Source of the DNA: Caldilineaceae bacterium bin34
GTDB taxonomy: Bacteria > Chloroflexota > Anaerolineae > Caldilineales > Caldilineaceae
Direction: 5' to 3'
Length of the DNA stretch: 64,000 bases
NCBI GenBank assembly: GCA_002238555.1
Contig: MPMO01000014.1
Span: 22,327 to 86,326, forward strand
The notes under the pieces were generated by a model that ran no database searches, was not told the origin of the DNA, and saw nothing but the letters and a program-made list of their open reading frames with translations. Positions 45,900-55,420 of the stretch are shown one piece after another (within the stretch, counting starts at the first letter, position 1; every line of letters starts with the position of its first letter). The position numbers and the translations under genes are program-made.

Positions 45900-46982
45900 A
45901 TGCCATTGCCAACCGTCAACCAGTCCATACCCAGACCGCGCACACCGCGTCCGATTGTCAGCATCGGAGCCGGCGGCATCGTGCACGATGCCCACTATCC
46001 AGCCTATGCCAAGGCCGGCTACCCGGTAGCGGGTCTCTTCGACCCCCGGACCGACCGGGCCGAGTACATGGCGGGAAAGTTCGGGGTGCCGACAGTTCAT
46101 GCCTCCCTGGCCGAAGCGGTCCGCAAGGCTCCGGCCGATGTCGTGTTCGACGTGGCCGTACCCGCGGCCCACATCGCGTCGGTCCTGCCCGAGCTGCCCG
46201 ACGGAAGCCCTGTCCTCATCCAGAAACCCCTCGGCGACAACCTGGAACAGGCCCGTATCCTCCGGGACATTTGCAGTCAAAAGGGTCTGATCGCGGCCGT
46301 CAACTTCCAGATGCGGTGGGCTCCCTTCACGCTGGCGGCCCGCAGCCTGATCGACCAGGGCGCGATTGGCGACATCGTTGATCTGGAGATTCGGGTCTGC
46401 GTCGAGACCCCCTGGCACATGTGGCCCTTTCTCCAGGGCTTGCCGCATGCCGAGATTTACTACCACAGCATCCACCACATCGACCTGGCCCGCTCCTTCC
46501 TGGGCGAACCCGCGGGCGTGCAGGGGGTGTCCGTCTCACATCCGGATCTGCCGGCCATGACGAGTTCCCGTTCGCTGATCGCGCTGGCCTACAACCCGAT
46601 GCTGCGCGTCCACATCGACACCAACCACTTCCACCGGTACGGCCTGCGACACCAGGAAGCCCATGTGAAATGGGAGGGGACGTCCGGAGCCATCAAGGCC
46701 ACCTTGGGCATCCTCATGAACTATCCCGAGGGGATGCCCGACCAATTCGACTACTGCCTTTCCCCGCCCGGAGCCGCCAATCCCGAATGGCACTCCCTGG
46801 AACTGGAAGCCGGCTGGTTCCCCGATGCCTTCATTGGAAGCATGGGCAGCCTCATGCGTTTCCTGGACGGCGAGTCGGAGGAACTGCCGACCTCGGTCGC
46901 GGATGCCTTCAGGACCATGGCCGTGGCCGACGCTGCCTGCCGGAGCAGCGAATCGGGATCCGTCCAGCCGACAGCCGCCTAA
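45900..46982 (+). CDS. Gfo/Idh/MocA-family oxidoreductase
   Basis: 360 aa. NAD(P)-binding start SIGAGGIVHDAHYPAY (GxGxxxx), then LIQKPLGDNLEQ (the EKP-like motif reads QKP) with the conserved lysine. YHSIHHIDLARSFLG carries the catalytic His-type block. The family oxidises cyclic polyols such as inositol or deoxysugars. GGAG lies about 9 bp before the ATG. It precedes the binding-protein-like gene by 80 bp, possibly an operon. Confidence 0.92.
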   Translation: MPLPTVNQSIPRPRTPRPIVSIGAGGIVHDAHYPAYAKAGYPVAGLFDPRTDRAEYMAGKFGVPTVHASLAEAVRKAPADVVFDVAVPAAHIASVLPELPDGSPVLIQKPLGDNLEQARILRDICSQKGLIAAVNFQMRWAPFTLAARSLIDQGAIGDIVDLEIRVCVETPWHMWPFLQGLPHAEIYYHSIHHIDLARSFLGEPAGVQGVSVSHPDLPAMTSSRSLIALAYNPMLRVHIDTNHFHRYGLRHQEAHVKWEGTSGAIKATLGILMNYPEGMPDQFDYCLSPPGAANPEWHSLELEAGWFPDAFIGSMGSLMRFLDGESEELPTSVADAFRTMAVADAACRSSESGSVQPTAA

Positions 46983-47062
46983 CTCCCCAATTCCGCGCCG
47001 GAGCCTGTCCTTCGCCGCCTGGAATCCCCGCCTTGCAACCCACAGTCACCGGAAGTCAAACC

Positions 47063-48301
47063 ATGTCCGAGCGCAACCGCAAGTTCCGTGTCGCAGTTCG
47101 CCAGTTTGATCCGTTCTCCCTTGCGATGGAACATGCCTGGGCCGGCTTTTGCGCTGCCGAAGGCATCGACGGCATCGAACTGGAAGCCGTCTCGCTGGAT
47201 CTGCACCCGCTGTACGAATCCCTCGTGACGCAGAAGGGGGCCGTCAACGGAGATTGGGACATCGCCTTCTGCCCCACCGACTGGCTGGCCGCCTTGCATG
47301 CGGACAACCTCCTGGTCGACCTCGCTCCCTACATCGCCCAGACCCCTCCCCGGGACTACCCGGACGGCTGGGCGCCGTCCCTGTTGCAAATGCAGGTGTT
47401 CGGCGACGCCGTTCTGGGACTTCCCTATCACGACGGTCCCGAATGCCTGATCTACCGGACGGACCTGTTTGAGGATCCGGTGCACCGGGAGACCTTTCGC
47501 AGTGAGTACGGCCGGTCCCTGGCCGTGCCCCGGACGTGGGACGACTTCGTGGACACCGCGCGGTACTTCCACAACCCGGAAGCCGGCCTGTACGGCACCG
47601 TGCTGGCCGGATATCCGGATGCCCACAACACCATCTACGACTTCCACCTGCAGGTGTGGACGCGGGGCGGGTCCGTCCTGACGGACGAGGGCGCCGTCCA
47701 ACTGGACACGCCGGAAGCCGTGGCAGCCCTGCACTTCTACCGGGACCTGATGCAGGACGACTCGCTAATCCATCCCCAATCGCGCGAGCTGGACTCCGTG
47801 GCCTCCGGACTGGAGTTCGCGCACGGCCGCATTGCCATGATGGTGAACTGGTTCGGATTCGCCAGCATGTGCGAGACCATCCCCGAATCCAAGGTCAAGG
47901 GGAATGTGGCCATTACGACACTGCCGTCGGCCACCGGCAACGAGAGCACTTCCCTGAACATCTACTGGGTGCTGGCGATTCCCACCGGTTGTCCGAACGC
48001 GGATCTGGCCTACCGGTTCATGCGGCATTGCGCTTCTCCTGCCGAGGACAAGAGCCTGACCCTGGGCGGTGGCATTGGCTGTCGTCGCTCCACCTGGCTG
48101 GATGCGGACATCAACCGGCAAATTCCCTTCTATCGCGATATGGAGTCGCTGCACGCCGTGGCCCGCGAGCTGCCGCGCCTGCCGAATTGGCCGCAGGTGA
48201 CGGAGGTCATCGACAAACTGATGTTGGCCGTGGTCAACACCGATGAGCCGGTGGCGTCGCTCACCGGCAGGTTCCAGGATCAACTCGCCGCCCTGCACTG
48301 A
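47063..48301 (+). CDS. Family-1 sugar-binding-protein homologue without signal peptide
   Basis: 412 aa. SBP_bac_1 features: VLGLPYHDGPECLIYRTDLFEDP, VPRTWDDFVDTARYFHNPEAG and ALHFYRDLMQDDSLIHPQSREL with FAHGRIAMMVNWFGFASM. Unlike ordinary members, it starts MSERNRKFRVAVRQFDPF with no hydrophobic region or lipobox. It would therefore remain in the cytoplasm unless the true start is elsewhere; none is visible upstream in frame before the previous gene. Such proteins are often neighbours of Gfo/Idh/MocA genes, as here, and may act as sensors or bind substrate for the enzyme. Confidence 0.82.
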   Translation: MSERNRKFRVAVRQFDPFSLAMEHAWAGFCAAEGIDGIELEAVSLDLHPLYESLVTQKGAVNGDWDIAFCPTDWLAALHADNLLVDLAPYIAQTPPRDYPDGWAPSLLQMQVFGDAVLGLPYHDGPECLIYRTDLFEDPVHRETFRSEYGRSLAVPRTWDDFVDTARYFHNPEAGLYGTVLAGYPDAHNTIYDFHLQVWTRGGSVLTDEGAVQLDTPEAVAALHFYRDLMQDDSLIHPQSRELDSVASGLEFAHGRIAMMVNWFGFASMCETIPESKVKGNVAITTLPSATGNESTSLNIYWVLAIPTGCPNADLAYRFMRHCASPAEDKSLTLGGGIGCRRSTWLDADINRQIPFYRDMESLHAVARELPRLPNWPQVTEVIDKLMLAVVNTDEPVASLTGRFQDQLAALH

Positions 48302-48918
48302 CAGGCAATTGGCAGGATGGGAAACAACATTCCAGTCTGCAACGCAAGGCTGAAGCCGTCCGCAGCAGCCGCCGCAAACAGTGCGCTTACAACTGGCCCT
48401 TCCACTCAACCGGCCGCGGGTTGATGGCCTGCACTTCCCGGAGGGCGAAACGGTGTCGCTCACCAACAACACAGCCGGCCGGATCCGGTATATGAAGTAG
48501 CTGCGGATAAAGATCTCAGTACGGTTCGTTCCACGCGGCCGGAAGCGTCCCAGCCCTTCATCATCCTGTAGAGCTCCCCGAAGGCGGCTCGCAAGCAAAA
48601 CCGGGACCTGACCGGGATGCCAGCGGCACGAAGTCCGGGAATCCGGGCTGCTGCTTTGGGGCCAACCCAAGCACATCCCCTCCGTGTGTTAAATCACAGC
48701 TCAAAGAAATCGTCGATTCAGCACAAGCTTGTGCTGGCCTGCAAATGAAGCATGCAATTTATAATCAACAAAATTATTTTACACCCACAGAATAAAGATA
48801 TTGCTGACAATTGCACAAATCCAACAACCGGTATAGAGTCCAATTGCCTTTCACCCGGAATCAACTCGGATCTTATCCGGGTGCCGGGTGCCCATCCAAA
48901 TTCCTGGGAGACGCGATC
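48302..48918. other. Intergenic region, 617 bp, with AT-rich promoter zone
   Basis: 48302-48700 is GC-rich with no gene seen. A short in-frame stretch around 48380-48500 is not recognisable as any family. 48700-48870 is AT-rich and probably the promoter of the importer starting at 48919. TATAGA at 48832-48837 is a -10 candidate with ATTGCA/TTGCAC about 15 bp upstream, which is a short spacing. Confidence 0.45.
48719..48736. promoter_or_regulatory. 18-bp perfect palindrome, operator candidate
   Basis: CAGCACAAGCTTGTGCTG is a perfect inverted repeat 183 bp upstream of the binding-protein start and just upstream of the AT-rich promoter zone. LacI/GalR-type and similar regulators of sugar importers bind palindromes of this size, so an operator is plausible. 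No regulator gene is adjacent. Confidence 0.45.
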
Positions 48919-50262
48919 ATGCGCCATGTGAAGCCAATTGGCAGACGACAGTTTCTGCGCGGGGCCGCGGGAGGAAGCGCACTGGCCGTACTGGCTGCCT
49001 GTGCCGTTCCCACCACTTCGACACCTACGGATGCCGGCGAAGCGCCAGCCATGGAACCCACCACGGTCTCCTTCTGGCACATATGGGGAGGCGTACGCGA
49101 CGAACAGCTGAAGACGGTGCTGGATGACTTCGGGGCGGTGCACCCCGAGATCATTGTGGAACCGCTGCTGCTGCCCAATCCGGGCTACGCAGACAAGATC
49201 GTGACGGCCCTGGCGGGCGACCCGCCGGACCTCACCATGATCTACACGGTCGAATTCGCCCCGGCCGCCGCGCAAGGCGCGCTCCAGGGCATTGACGATC
49301 GGCTGGCCGCGGATGACGTATCCAGCGATGCCTGGTATCCGGGCATCTGGGACATGACCCAATGGGGGGGCGCGACGTACGGAGTGCCCTTTGTGGGCAA
49401 CTTCCTGCAGCTTTTCTACTGGAACATGGACGACTACGCCGCGGCCGGACTCAATCCCGATACCGGCGCCCTGGTCTGGGACGACCTGCGGCACATCATG
49501 AGCGAACTCAGCACCTTCGACGACGACGGCAACATCGACCATCTGGGATTTGTGCCGGGCGGCTGGGGCGAGTGGATGATGGGGACCTACCGCAACGGCC
49601 ACGACTGGTACGGCGACGCCACTCCGGACGGCATCGCCATTGACCATCCCCTTTCGCAGGAAGCCCTTGAGTTTGTGGCGGACCTCTATGCCCGTGGCGG
49701 CGGCTGGGACTCGGTCGGCGCGGCCTTGGAAGGATGGGGCAACCAGCAGTTGGGCAATCCCATGATCGCCGGCGTAGCGTCCTCCATCCGGTCCGGGATC
49801 TTCACCGTGAACGTCATCAACAACCAGAATCCCGACCTGCCCTACAAACTGGGCAAGTATCCCCATGGTCCCAATGGCGAACACCTGGATCTGATCCAAG
49901 CCTGCTGGAACATGGTGATACCCACCAATGCCCAGAACCCGGACCCAGCCTGGACCCTGGCCAAGTTCCTGTCCCACGGGGAAGGCCACCTCAAGTTCAT
50001 GGTGGAGATTCAGGGCCGGCCGGCCATGATCCGGGATTACAACATGGCCCCCCACGATGCCAAGGCGCGGGAAGTGAATCCCTATTGGGACGACGCCCTG
50101 GAGGTCCTGAACGGCACACAAGTGAGCCTGCCCGTGTCGGAAAAGCTGGGGCCCGCGCAGAACATTCTGCGGGAGGCCTTCGAGCGCGTCTTGCTCGAAG
50201 TGGATACGGTGGAGGACGCCCTGTCCTGGGCCCAGGGAGAGGTGGAAGCCATCTTCGCCTAG
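48919..50262 (+). CDS. Sugar ABC transporter substrate-binding lipoprotein (SBP family 1), Tat signal
   Basis: 447 aa. The N-terminus has RRQFLRGAAGG and the lipobox LAAC, a Tat-type lipoprotein signal. Mature part: TVSFWHIWGGVRDEQLKTVLDDFGAVHPEIIV, PPDLTMIYTVEFAPAAAQGAL, and SIRSGIFTVNVINNQNPDLPY. The ATG at 48919 has GGGAG 9 bp upstream; sequence before it in frame is not family-like. First gene of a second CUT1 importer. Confidence 0.95.
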   Translation: MRHVKPIGRRQFLRGAAGGSALAVLAACAVPTTSTPTDAGEAPAMEPTTVSFWHIWGGVRDEQLKTVLDDFGAVHPEIIVEPLLLPNPGYADKIVTALAGDPPDLTMIYTVEFAPAAAQGALQGIDDRLAADDVSSDAWYPGIWDMTQWGGATYGVPFVGNFLQLFYWNMDDYAAAGLNPDTGALVWDDLRHIMSELSTFDDDGNIDHLGFVPGGWGEWMMGTYRNGHDWYGDATPDGIAIDHPLSQEALEFVADLYARGGGWDSVGAALEGWGNQQLGNPMIAGVASSIRSGIFTVNVINNQNPDLPYKLGKYPHGPNGEHLDLIQACWNMVIPTNAQNPDPAWTLAKFLSHGEGHLKFMVEIQGRPAMIRDYNMAPHDAKAREVNPYWDDALEVLNGTQVSLPVSEKLGPAQNILREAFERVLLEVDTVEDALSWAQGEVEAIFA

Positions 50263-51194
50263 TGTCCGTTTCCACCCTGGTGCCCGCCGCCTGGTGGGCG
50301 CGCCTGGGACAGGCCCGGCGCCGTACGTTCCTGGGCTATCTGTTCCTGAGCCCCTGGCTGGTCGGCCTGCTGGCCTTCACGCTCTTTCCCATCCTGGCCG
50401 TCTTCGGCCTGGGGTTCATGGAATACGGCATTTTCGGACGGCCCACTTGGGTCGGGCTCGAGAACTACCGCGACATCCTCACGAATGATCGCCTGTTCCT
50501 GACCACGCTGGGCAATACGCTGTACTTCGTGGCCCTCTCGGTGCCCTTGAGCACCGTGATCGGTTTTCTGCTGGCGGTCGCCCTCAACACGCGCCTGATC
50601 GGCCAGACGCTGTTCCGCACGGCGTTCTACGTGCCTTCCATCGTGCCCCAGGTGGCCGCCGTCCTGCTGTTCGTCTGGCTGTTCCATCCCCAAATTGGGC
50701 TGATCAACTTCGCCCTGGACTTGCTGGGGCTCGAGGGCCCGAATTGGCTGGGCCGGCCGCAGTGGGCCAAGCCCGCCATCGTGATCATGGGATTGTGGGG
50801 CGTGGGGGGCGGCATGATCATCTACCTGGCCGGCCTCCAGTCCATTCCCCAGCACCTGTACGAAGCCGCCGAGATCGACGGGGCGACCGAGATGCGGCGC
50901 TTCCTGATGATCACCATCCCGCTGATGACCCCAACCCTTTTCTACAACCTGATCATCGGCATCATCGGCAGTTTCCAGGTGTTCGTGACCGCCTATGTGG
51001 CCACGCAGGGCGGACCCCTCAATTCAACCTTGTTCTATGTGCTCTACCTGTACCGCTACGGCTTTGAGGAGTTCCGGCTGGGCTATGCCTCGGCGCTGGC
51101 CTGGATTCTGTTCCTGTTGGTGCTGGCCCTGACGGTGGTGGTGTTCCGGTCCAGTTCGAGTTGGGTCTACTATGAGAGTGGCGGAGAGCGTTAA
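50262..51194 (+). CDS. Carbohydrate ABC transporter permease, CUT1 MalF-type
   Basis: 310 aa from a GTG that shares one base with the preceding stop codon (TAGTG). The helix start YLFLSPWLVGLLAFTLFPIL and EAA loop LYEAAEIDGATEMRRFLMITIPLM match the family. Forms the channel with the next permease. No ATPase in the cluster. Confidence 0.95.
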   Translation: MSVSTLVPAAWWARLGQARRRTFLGYLFLSPWLVGLLAFTLFPILAVFGLGFMEYGIFGRPTWVGLENYRDILTNDRLFLTTLGNTLYFVALSVPLSTVIGFLLAVALNTRLIGQTLFRTAFYVPSIVPQVAAVLLFVWLFHPQIGLINFALDLLGLEGPNWLGRPQWAKPAIVIMGLWGVGGGMIIYLAGLQSIPQHLYEAAEIDGATEMRRFLMITIPLMTPTLFYNLIIGIIGSFQVFVTAYVATQGGPLNSTLFYVLYLYRYGFEEFRLGYASALAWILFLLVLALTVVVFRSSSSWVYYESGGER

Positions 51195-52065
51195 CCTCCC
51201 GGCGCGGGCCGGTCCGTCGTGGCGCTACCGCCGTTCGACGCGCCGGGTGCTGCGCATGAGCGCGGTGCATCTGGCCCTGGTCGCCACCGGCTTCCTGTTT
51301 CTGCTTCCCCTGCTGTGGATGGTGTCAACGTCGCTCAAGTCGCTGACCCAGCAGGTCGCCTGGCCACCCGAATGGATCCCCCAGCCCTTTGTCTGGCGCA
51401 ACTACCCGGATGCCGCCGCGTTCCTGCCCCTGGTCCGTTACACCCTGAACTCGCTGACGATTACGGTTCTGTTCGTCATCGGCACATTGCTTTCCTGTCC
51501 CCTCATTGCCTATGCCTTCGCCCGTATTCGCTTCCCGGGCCGCGATTTTCTGTTCATCGTCCTGATTGCGACGATCATGCTGCCGGGAGTGGTGCGCCTG
51601 ATTCCCACCTACCTCATGTTCCGGCAGCTGGGGTTTCTCAATACCTATCTGCCCATGGTCCTGCCCGCCTTTTTCGGGTCGCCGCTGTTCATTTTCCTGC
51701 TGCGCCAGTATTTCCGCACCTTCCCCGAGGAACTTGCCGATGCGGCTCGCATGGACGGTGCCTCGGAAATCGGAATCCTGTATCGGATTTTCATGCCGAT
51801 GTCGGGACCGGCCCTGGCCGTCATCACCATCTTCGCGGTCCAAAGTCAGTGGAACGACTTCGTCGATCCGCTGATCTACCTCAACAAGGAAAAAATGCGC
51901 ACGCTGGCGGTGGGCCTCTATTATTTCCGTGCCTACCAGGACACGACCAACTGGGGCCAGATGATGGCGGCCGCCACCATGATGACGGCGCCCATCCTCA
52001 TCCTCTTTGCCCTGTTCCAGCGATATTTCATTCAAGGTGTTGCCCTGACCGGCATGAAAGGCTAG
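51172..52065 (+). CDS. Carbohydrate ABC transporter permease, CUT1 MalG-type
   Basis: 297 aa, overlapping the previous gene by 23 bp. TVLFVIGTLLSCPLIAYAFARI and the EAA loop EELADAARMDGASEIGILYRIFMPM are followed by the C-terminal QRYFIQGVALTGMKG. The ATG at 51172 is the first available; an ATG after the basic segment is also possible. Followed 8 bp later by the PhyH gene. Confidence 0.95.
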   Translation: MRVAESVNLPARAGPSWRYRRSTRRVLRMSAVHLALVATGFLFLLPLLWMVSTSLKSLTQQVAWPPEWIPQPFVWRNYPDAAAFLPLVRYTLNSLTITVLFVIGTLLSCPLIAYAFARIRFPGRDFLFIVLIATIMLPGVVRLIPTYLMFRQLGFLNTYLPMVLPAFFGSPLFIFLLRQYFRTFPEELADAARMDGASEIGILYRIFMPMSGPALAVITIFAVQSQWNDFVDPLIYLNKEKMRTLAVGLYYFRAYQDTTNWGQMMAAATMMTAPILILFALFQRYFIQGVALTGMKG

Positions 52066-52073
52066 TGATTCCC

Positions 52074-52880
52074 ATGTCCAACTCCCATGCTTCCGCGGTC
52101 CGCCAATACCATGCCGACGGCTATGCCGTCTGGCGCCAGGTATTGGACCCTCAGCTCGTTCAGGAGACAGATCGGTTCGTGGACTGGATTCTGGCCCGCA
52201 ATCCCGATACGCGTCCCGAAAACCTGAACTCGCCCCTGACCCGACACGAGCCCTTCCTGATACGGCTGGTGGCGGATCCGCGCTTGCTGGATTTGGCCGC
52301 CGCCTTTCTGGGACCGGACATCGCCCTGTACGGAGCCCATTTCCTGTGCAAGCCGCCCCGTGACGGCAAGGCCGTAGCCTGGCATCAGGACGGAGGCTAC
52401 TGGCCCCTGGAACCCATGGAAGCCCTGACCCTATGGGTGGCCATCACCGCCTCAACCCCGGCCAACGGCTGCATGCGCGTCATTCCGGGCACCCACCGGC
52501 TGCCCATGCAGGCACGCGACGAAAGCCTGGCTGCGCAGGAGGACGAGATGCTGACCGGCATGGACCAGTCCGTTGTTGATGAAGCCAACGCGGTGGACCT
52601 TGAATTGCAGGCCGGGGATGTGTCTGCACATGACGTGACCATCGTGCACGGGTCGGGAGCCAATCGTTCGGACCAGTGGCGGAAGGCCGTGGCCATCCGC
52701 TACATCGCGGCCGGGACGCGGATCCTGGACCAATCTCAAGGGTCCCAGTTCCTGCTTCGGGGTTCCGCAGTGCCCGGGATCAACGAATACCTTCCATGGC
52801 CCAGGTTTCATTCCGGGCAACACATGCCTTTCACGGGTTGCGAGGCCTGGAACGGCAACCTTACGAAGACGGGCACTTAG
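52074..52880 (+). CDS. Phytanoyl-CoA dioxygenase-family Fe(II)/2-oxoglutarate enzyme
   Basis: 268 aa. Iron ligands His104 and Asp106 in AWHQDGGYW and His192 in VHGSGANRS, with Arg in RKAVAIRY for 2-oxoglutarate. Family members hydroxylate lipid acyl chains, halogenated compounds or sugar-like substrates. Placement 8 bp after the sugar permeases suggests an oxidative step on imported material, a link that is inference only. Confidence 0.92.
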   Translation: MSNSHASAVRQYHADGYAVWRQVLDPQLVQETDRFVDWILARNPDTRPENLNSPLTRHEPFLIRLVADPRLLDLAAAFLGPDIALYGAHFLCKPPRDGKAVAWHQDGGYWPLEPMEALTLWVAITASTPANGCMRVIPGTHRLPMQARDESLAAQEDEMLTGMDQSVVDEANAVDLELQAGDVSAHDVTIVHGSGANRSDQWRKAVAIRYIAAGTRILDQSQGSQFLLRGSAVPGINEYLPWPRFHSGQHMPFTGCEAWNGNLTKTGT

Positions 52881-52989
52881 CTACGCGGCCGGACGTGGGC
52901 GGGAATCGGGAGCACAGTACGGGACCGAGGCGGCTACCCCGTCTCCGTTCCCCAATCCACATGCGATTCGAACAAACGAGGTACCCGAC

Positions 52990-54330
52990 ATGGCTTTGCA
53001 ATACCAAGGTACGCTGACGCCCGATGTGCTGGTTTGCGGAGGTGGTTGCGCCGGCATCGGCGCCACGCTGGGCGCCGCCCGTTCCGGGGTCAGCACCCTG
53101 CTCGTGGAATGGGCGGGATTTGCCGGCGGCATCCTGACGGCTGTCGGCCTGCCCTACTTCGACGGCATTGCCGACATCGGTTCGGATCGCATTGTCACGC
53201 GGGGAGTGCCCCTCGAGTTGTTCGCCCGCATGGGAGGGTGCGAACCCGATGCCACGCACATCCATCCCCACAATCCGGTGGTCAACAACATCGAGGCCCT
53301 GAAGGTGCTGTTGGATCGCATGCTGCGGGCCGAACCCGAACTGTCGTTCCTGTACCACTCGTTTGTGTGCGGGGTTGAACGAGACGGCGACCGCATCGAC
53401 ACGGTGATTGTCGCCAACAAGGCGGGGCTGGTGGCCGTCAAACCCAAGGTCGTGGTGGACTGCACCGGGGACGCCGATGTCGCGGCCTGGTCCGGGGCCC
53501 CTACCAAGAAGCATGCCGAACTGCAACCCCTGTCGCTGCACTTCCGGGTTGGCCACGTGAAGCAAACCCCCGAGGTCTTTGGCCGTTGCCGTGCCGCCGT
53601 GATTCGGGCCCATGAACGGGGCGAGCTGCCCATGTTCTACGGTCCGGGGGTCAGCTTCATGTTTGCGGACGACGAGGTGTATGTGCATGGCATCCGGGTA
53701 GCCGCGGACGCCACGGATCCGCATCAATTGACGGCAGCGGAGGTTCAGGGCCGCGAGGATGCCTGGGCCATGTTCGAGGCATGGAAGGCGGAAGTGCCGG
53801 AATTTGCCGATGCCTACTTCATTGACAGCGGACCGTGCATTGGGGTGCGCGAGACCCGCCGCATCGTCGGGCGGCACGTACTGACCGAGGAGGAAATCAC
53901 CAGGTCCTGCCGCTTCGACGACGCGATTGCCACGGGATGCTGGTACCTGGATCAGCACCCCAACCGGGCCACCGTGGGATCGGCGCAGGACACACCCAAG
54001 GTCCAGCCAACCCCCTACGACATCCCCTACCAATCGCTTCTTCCCCAGGAGGTGTCGAACCTCCTCGTTGCAGGCCGTTGCCATTCGGCCACCCAACTGG
54101 CAGCCAGTTCCACGCGCGTGGCGACCACGGCCATGGCGATGGGCGAAGCGGCGGGTGTGGCCGCCGCCCTGGCCGTGCGCAGCAAGTCCTCTCTCCCGGA
54201 ACTGGACCATGTCTGCCTGAGGGATACGTTGGCCCAGCGGGATGCCGGATCCTTTACGGATCACGAACCTGCCACCGTACGCCGCCACGTGCAGCTCAAG
54301 AGAGGGTTGAAACCGGAGCAGCTTGCGTAA
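52990..54330 (+). CDS. FAD-dependent oxidoreductase
   Basis: 446 aa. N-terminal Rossmann DVLVCGGGCAGIGATLGAARSG (the GxGxxG motif here reads GGGCAG), then the second strand STLLVEWAGFAGG. DCTGDADVAAWSG mid-way and the C-terminal VSNLLVAGRCHSATQLAASSTRVATTAMAMGEAAGVAAAL are typical of the FAD_oxidored family. It is the last gene of the importer-PhyH unit, 109 bp after PhyH. Substrate unknown; a polyol or hydroxy compound is possible. Confidence 0.93.
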   Translation: MALQYQGTLTPDVLVCGGGCAGIGATLGAARSGVSTLLVEWAGFAGGILTAVGLPYFDGIADIGSDRIVTRGVPLELFARMGGCEPDATHIHPHNPVVNNIEALKVLLDRMLRAEPELSFLYHSFVCGVERDGDRIDTVIVANKAGLVAVKPKVVVDCTGDADVAAWSGAPTKKHAELQPLSLHFRVGHVKQTPEVFGRCRAAVIRAHERGELPMFYGPGVSFMFADDEVYVHGIRVAADATDPHQLTAAEVQGREDAWAMFEAWKAEVPEFADAYFIDSGPCIGVRETRRIVGRHVLTEEEITRSCRFDDAIATGCWYLDQHPNRATVGSAQDTPKVQPTPYDIPYQSLLPQEVSNLLVAGRCHSATQLAASSTRVATTAMAMGEAAGVAAALAVRSKSSLPELDHVCLRDTLAQRDAGSFTDHEPATVRRHVQLKRGLKPEQLA

Positions 54331-54790
54331 TGTCCCCCCGGCATGGGGCCGACGCAAGCAGCGCAGTCCCGTCCGGTGACAACATGGCAGCCGTTGAACC
54401 GGATTGTGCCTCGAGCCCCGTGGGACGGTTGGGAAGCTGTTGAGCCGGATTCATCCCCGTTTCCGGCATGCGCGGTACTTTCGGCGTGACGGGAGCGTGA
54501 GTCCCCAGGCCGCGTTCATGCGCCATCCCGTGACACTATCGCGGCAACTGCCCGGCCGCGTCATCTTCACCAATCCCGGAGTCGCGCCCGTACCCCTGCG
54601 GATCCTTGCCTCCGGCCAATCCAACGTCGGGAACGGAGGCCCCCTGGGCTGGCCTTGATTGGGCAACGTGCCTCTCCGCTTCGGATTTCTTCCTATACAG
54701 TCCCGGGAGATCCCGCTGCGCCGTTTGCCGAAACGACCAGTTGGATGCACGGTTGGGACATTGCACCCCCGGAGCGGACGAGGTTAATCC
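54331..54790. other. Intergenic region, 460 bp
   Basis: No gene, terminator with T-run or palindrome of note is seen. GAGG lies ahead of the next gene's ATG. The region is GC-rich and lacks long plausible frames; the open frames are shadows. Confidence 0.4.
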
Positions 54791-55420
54791 ATGACCGGAT
54801 TCAAAGCACTCCTTGCCGTTGCAGCCTGCCTCGCGGTTGCTGTGGTCGCATCGGGGTGCATCTGGACCCACGAACAGATGTACGGCTACCGGAGCGCAGT
54901 CGAAGACGGCTTGCCTGAATCAGGGAGGGAGAAAATCCCCGTGGAAACCATCCGATTTCCCATGGTGGCCGGCCGTGATATCGACGGCAATGATTTCGTG
55001 GTGCCCACGGACTTCGCCGGCGAACTGAATTTGGTGCTGATGGCGTTCACACGGGAACACCAGAACGATGTCAACACGTGGCTGCCGCACACCCGCGAAC
55101 TTGAAGCGGCTTGGCAGGGCTTCCGCGTGTACGAGGTGCCGACCCTGTGGGAGATGAACTGGTTTCAGCGCAGGCAGCTGGACTTCTGGATGTCAACCGG
55201 CATCCAGGATCCGTTGGCCCGGGCCACCACCATCACCCTGTACACCGACCTCCAAGCCATGCAGTCGGCTCTCGCGCTCCCCGACTTCGACACCATCCAG
55301 ATACTGCTGGTGGATCGCAACGGCGTGGTGGTGTGGCGCAGTGCAGGCACCTTCTCCGAGGCCAAGTTCGAGGATCTGACGGCAACGCTCATCCAGGCCC
55401 ATTTGACGAAATCGGTCTGA
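54791..55420 (+). CDS. Exported lipoprotein with thioredoxin-like fold, ATP10-like
   Basis: 209 aa. Lipoprotein signal with lipobox ASGC (Cys23). The body resembles a thioredoxin-fold protein of the ATP10/YbbN-like type: PMVAGRDIDGNDFVVPTDFAGELNLVLMAFTREHQNDVNTWLPHTREL, FRVYEVPTLWEMNW, then LLVDRNGVVVWRSAGTFSEAKFEDL. No CxxC pair is present, so redox activity is unlikely. GAGG lies 8 bp before the ATG. Assignment to ATP10 is by overall pattern and tentative. Confidence 0.72.
   Translation: MTGFKALLAVAACLAVAVVASGCIWTHEQMYGYRSAVEDGLPESGREKIPVETIRFPMVAGRDIDGNDFVVPTDFAGELNLVLMAFTREHQNDVNTWLPHTRELEAAWQGFRVYEVPTLWEMNWFQRRQLDFWMSTGIQDPLARATTITLYTDLQAMQSALALPDFDTIQILLVDRNGVVVWRSAGTFSEAKFEDLTATLIQAHLTKSV

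Noticed and set aside
48380..48500. Short coding-looking stretch in the gap before the second importer
   Set aside because: One short frame reads plausibly but ends after a few dozen codons and has no start or recognisable domain; treated as noncoding.
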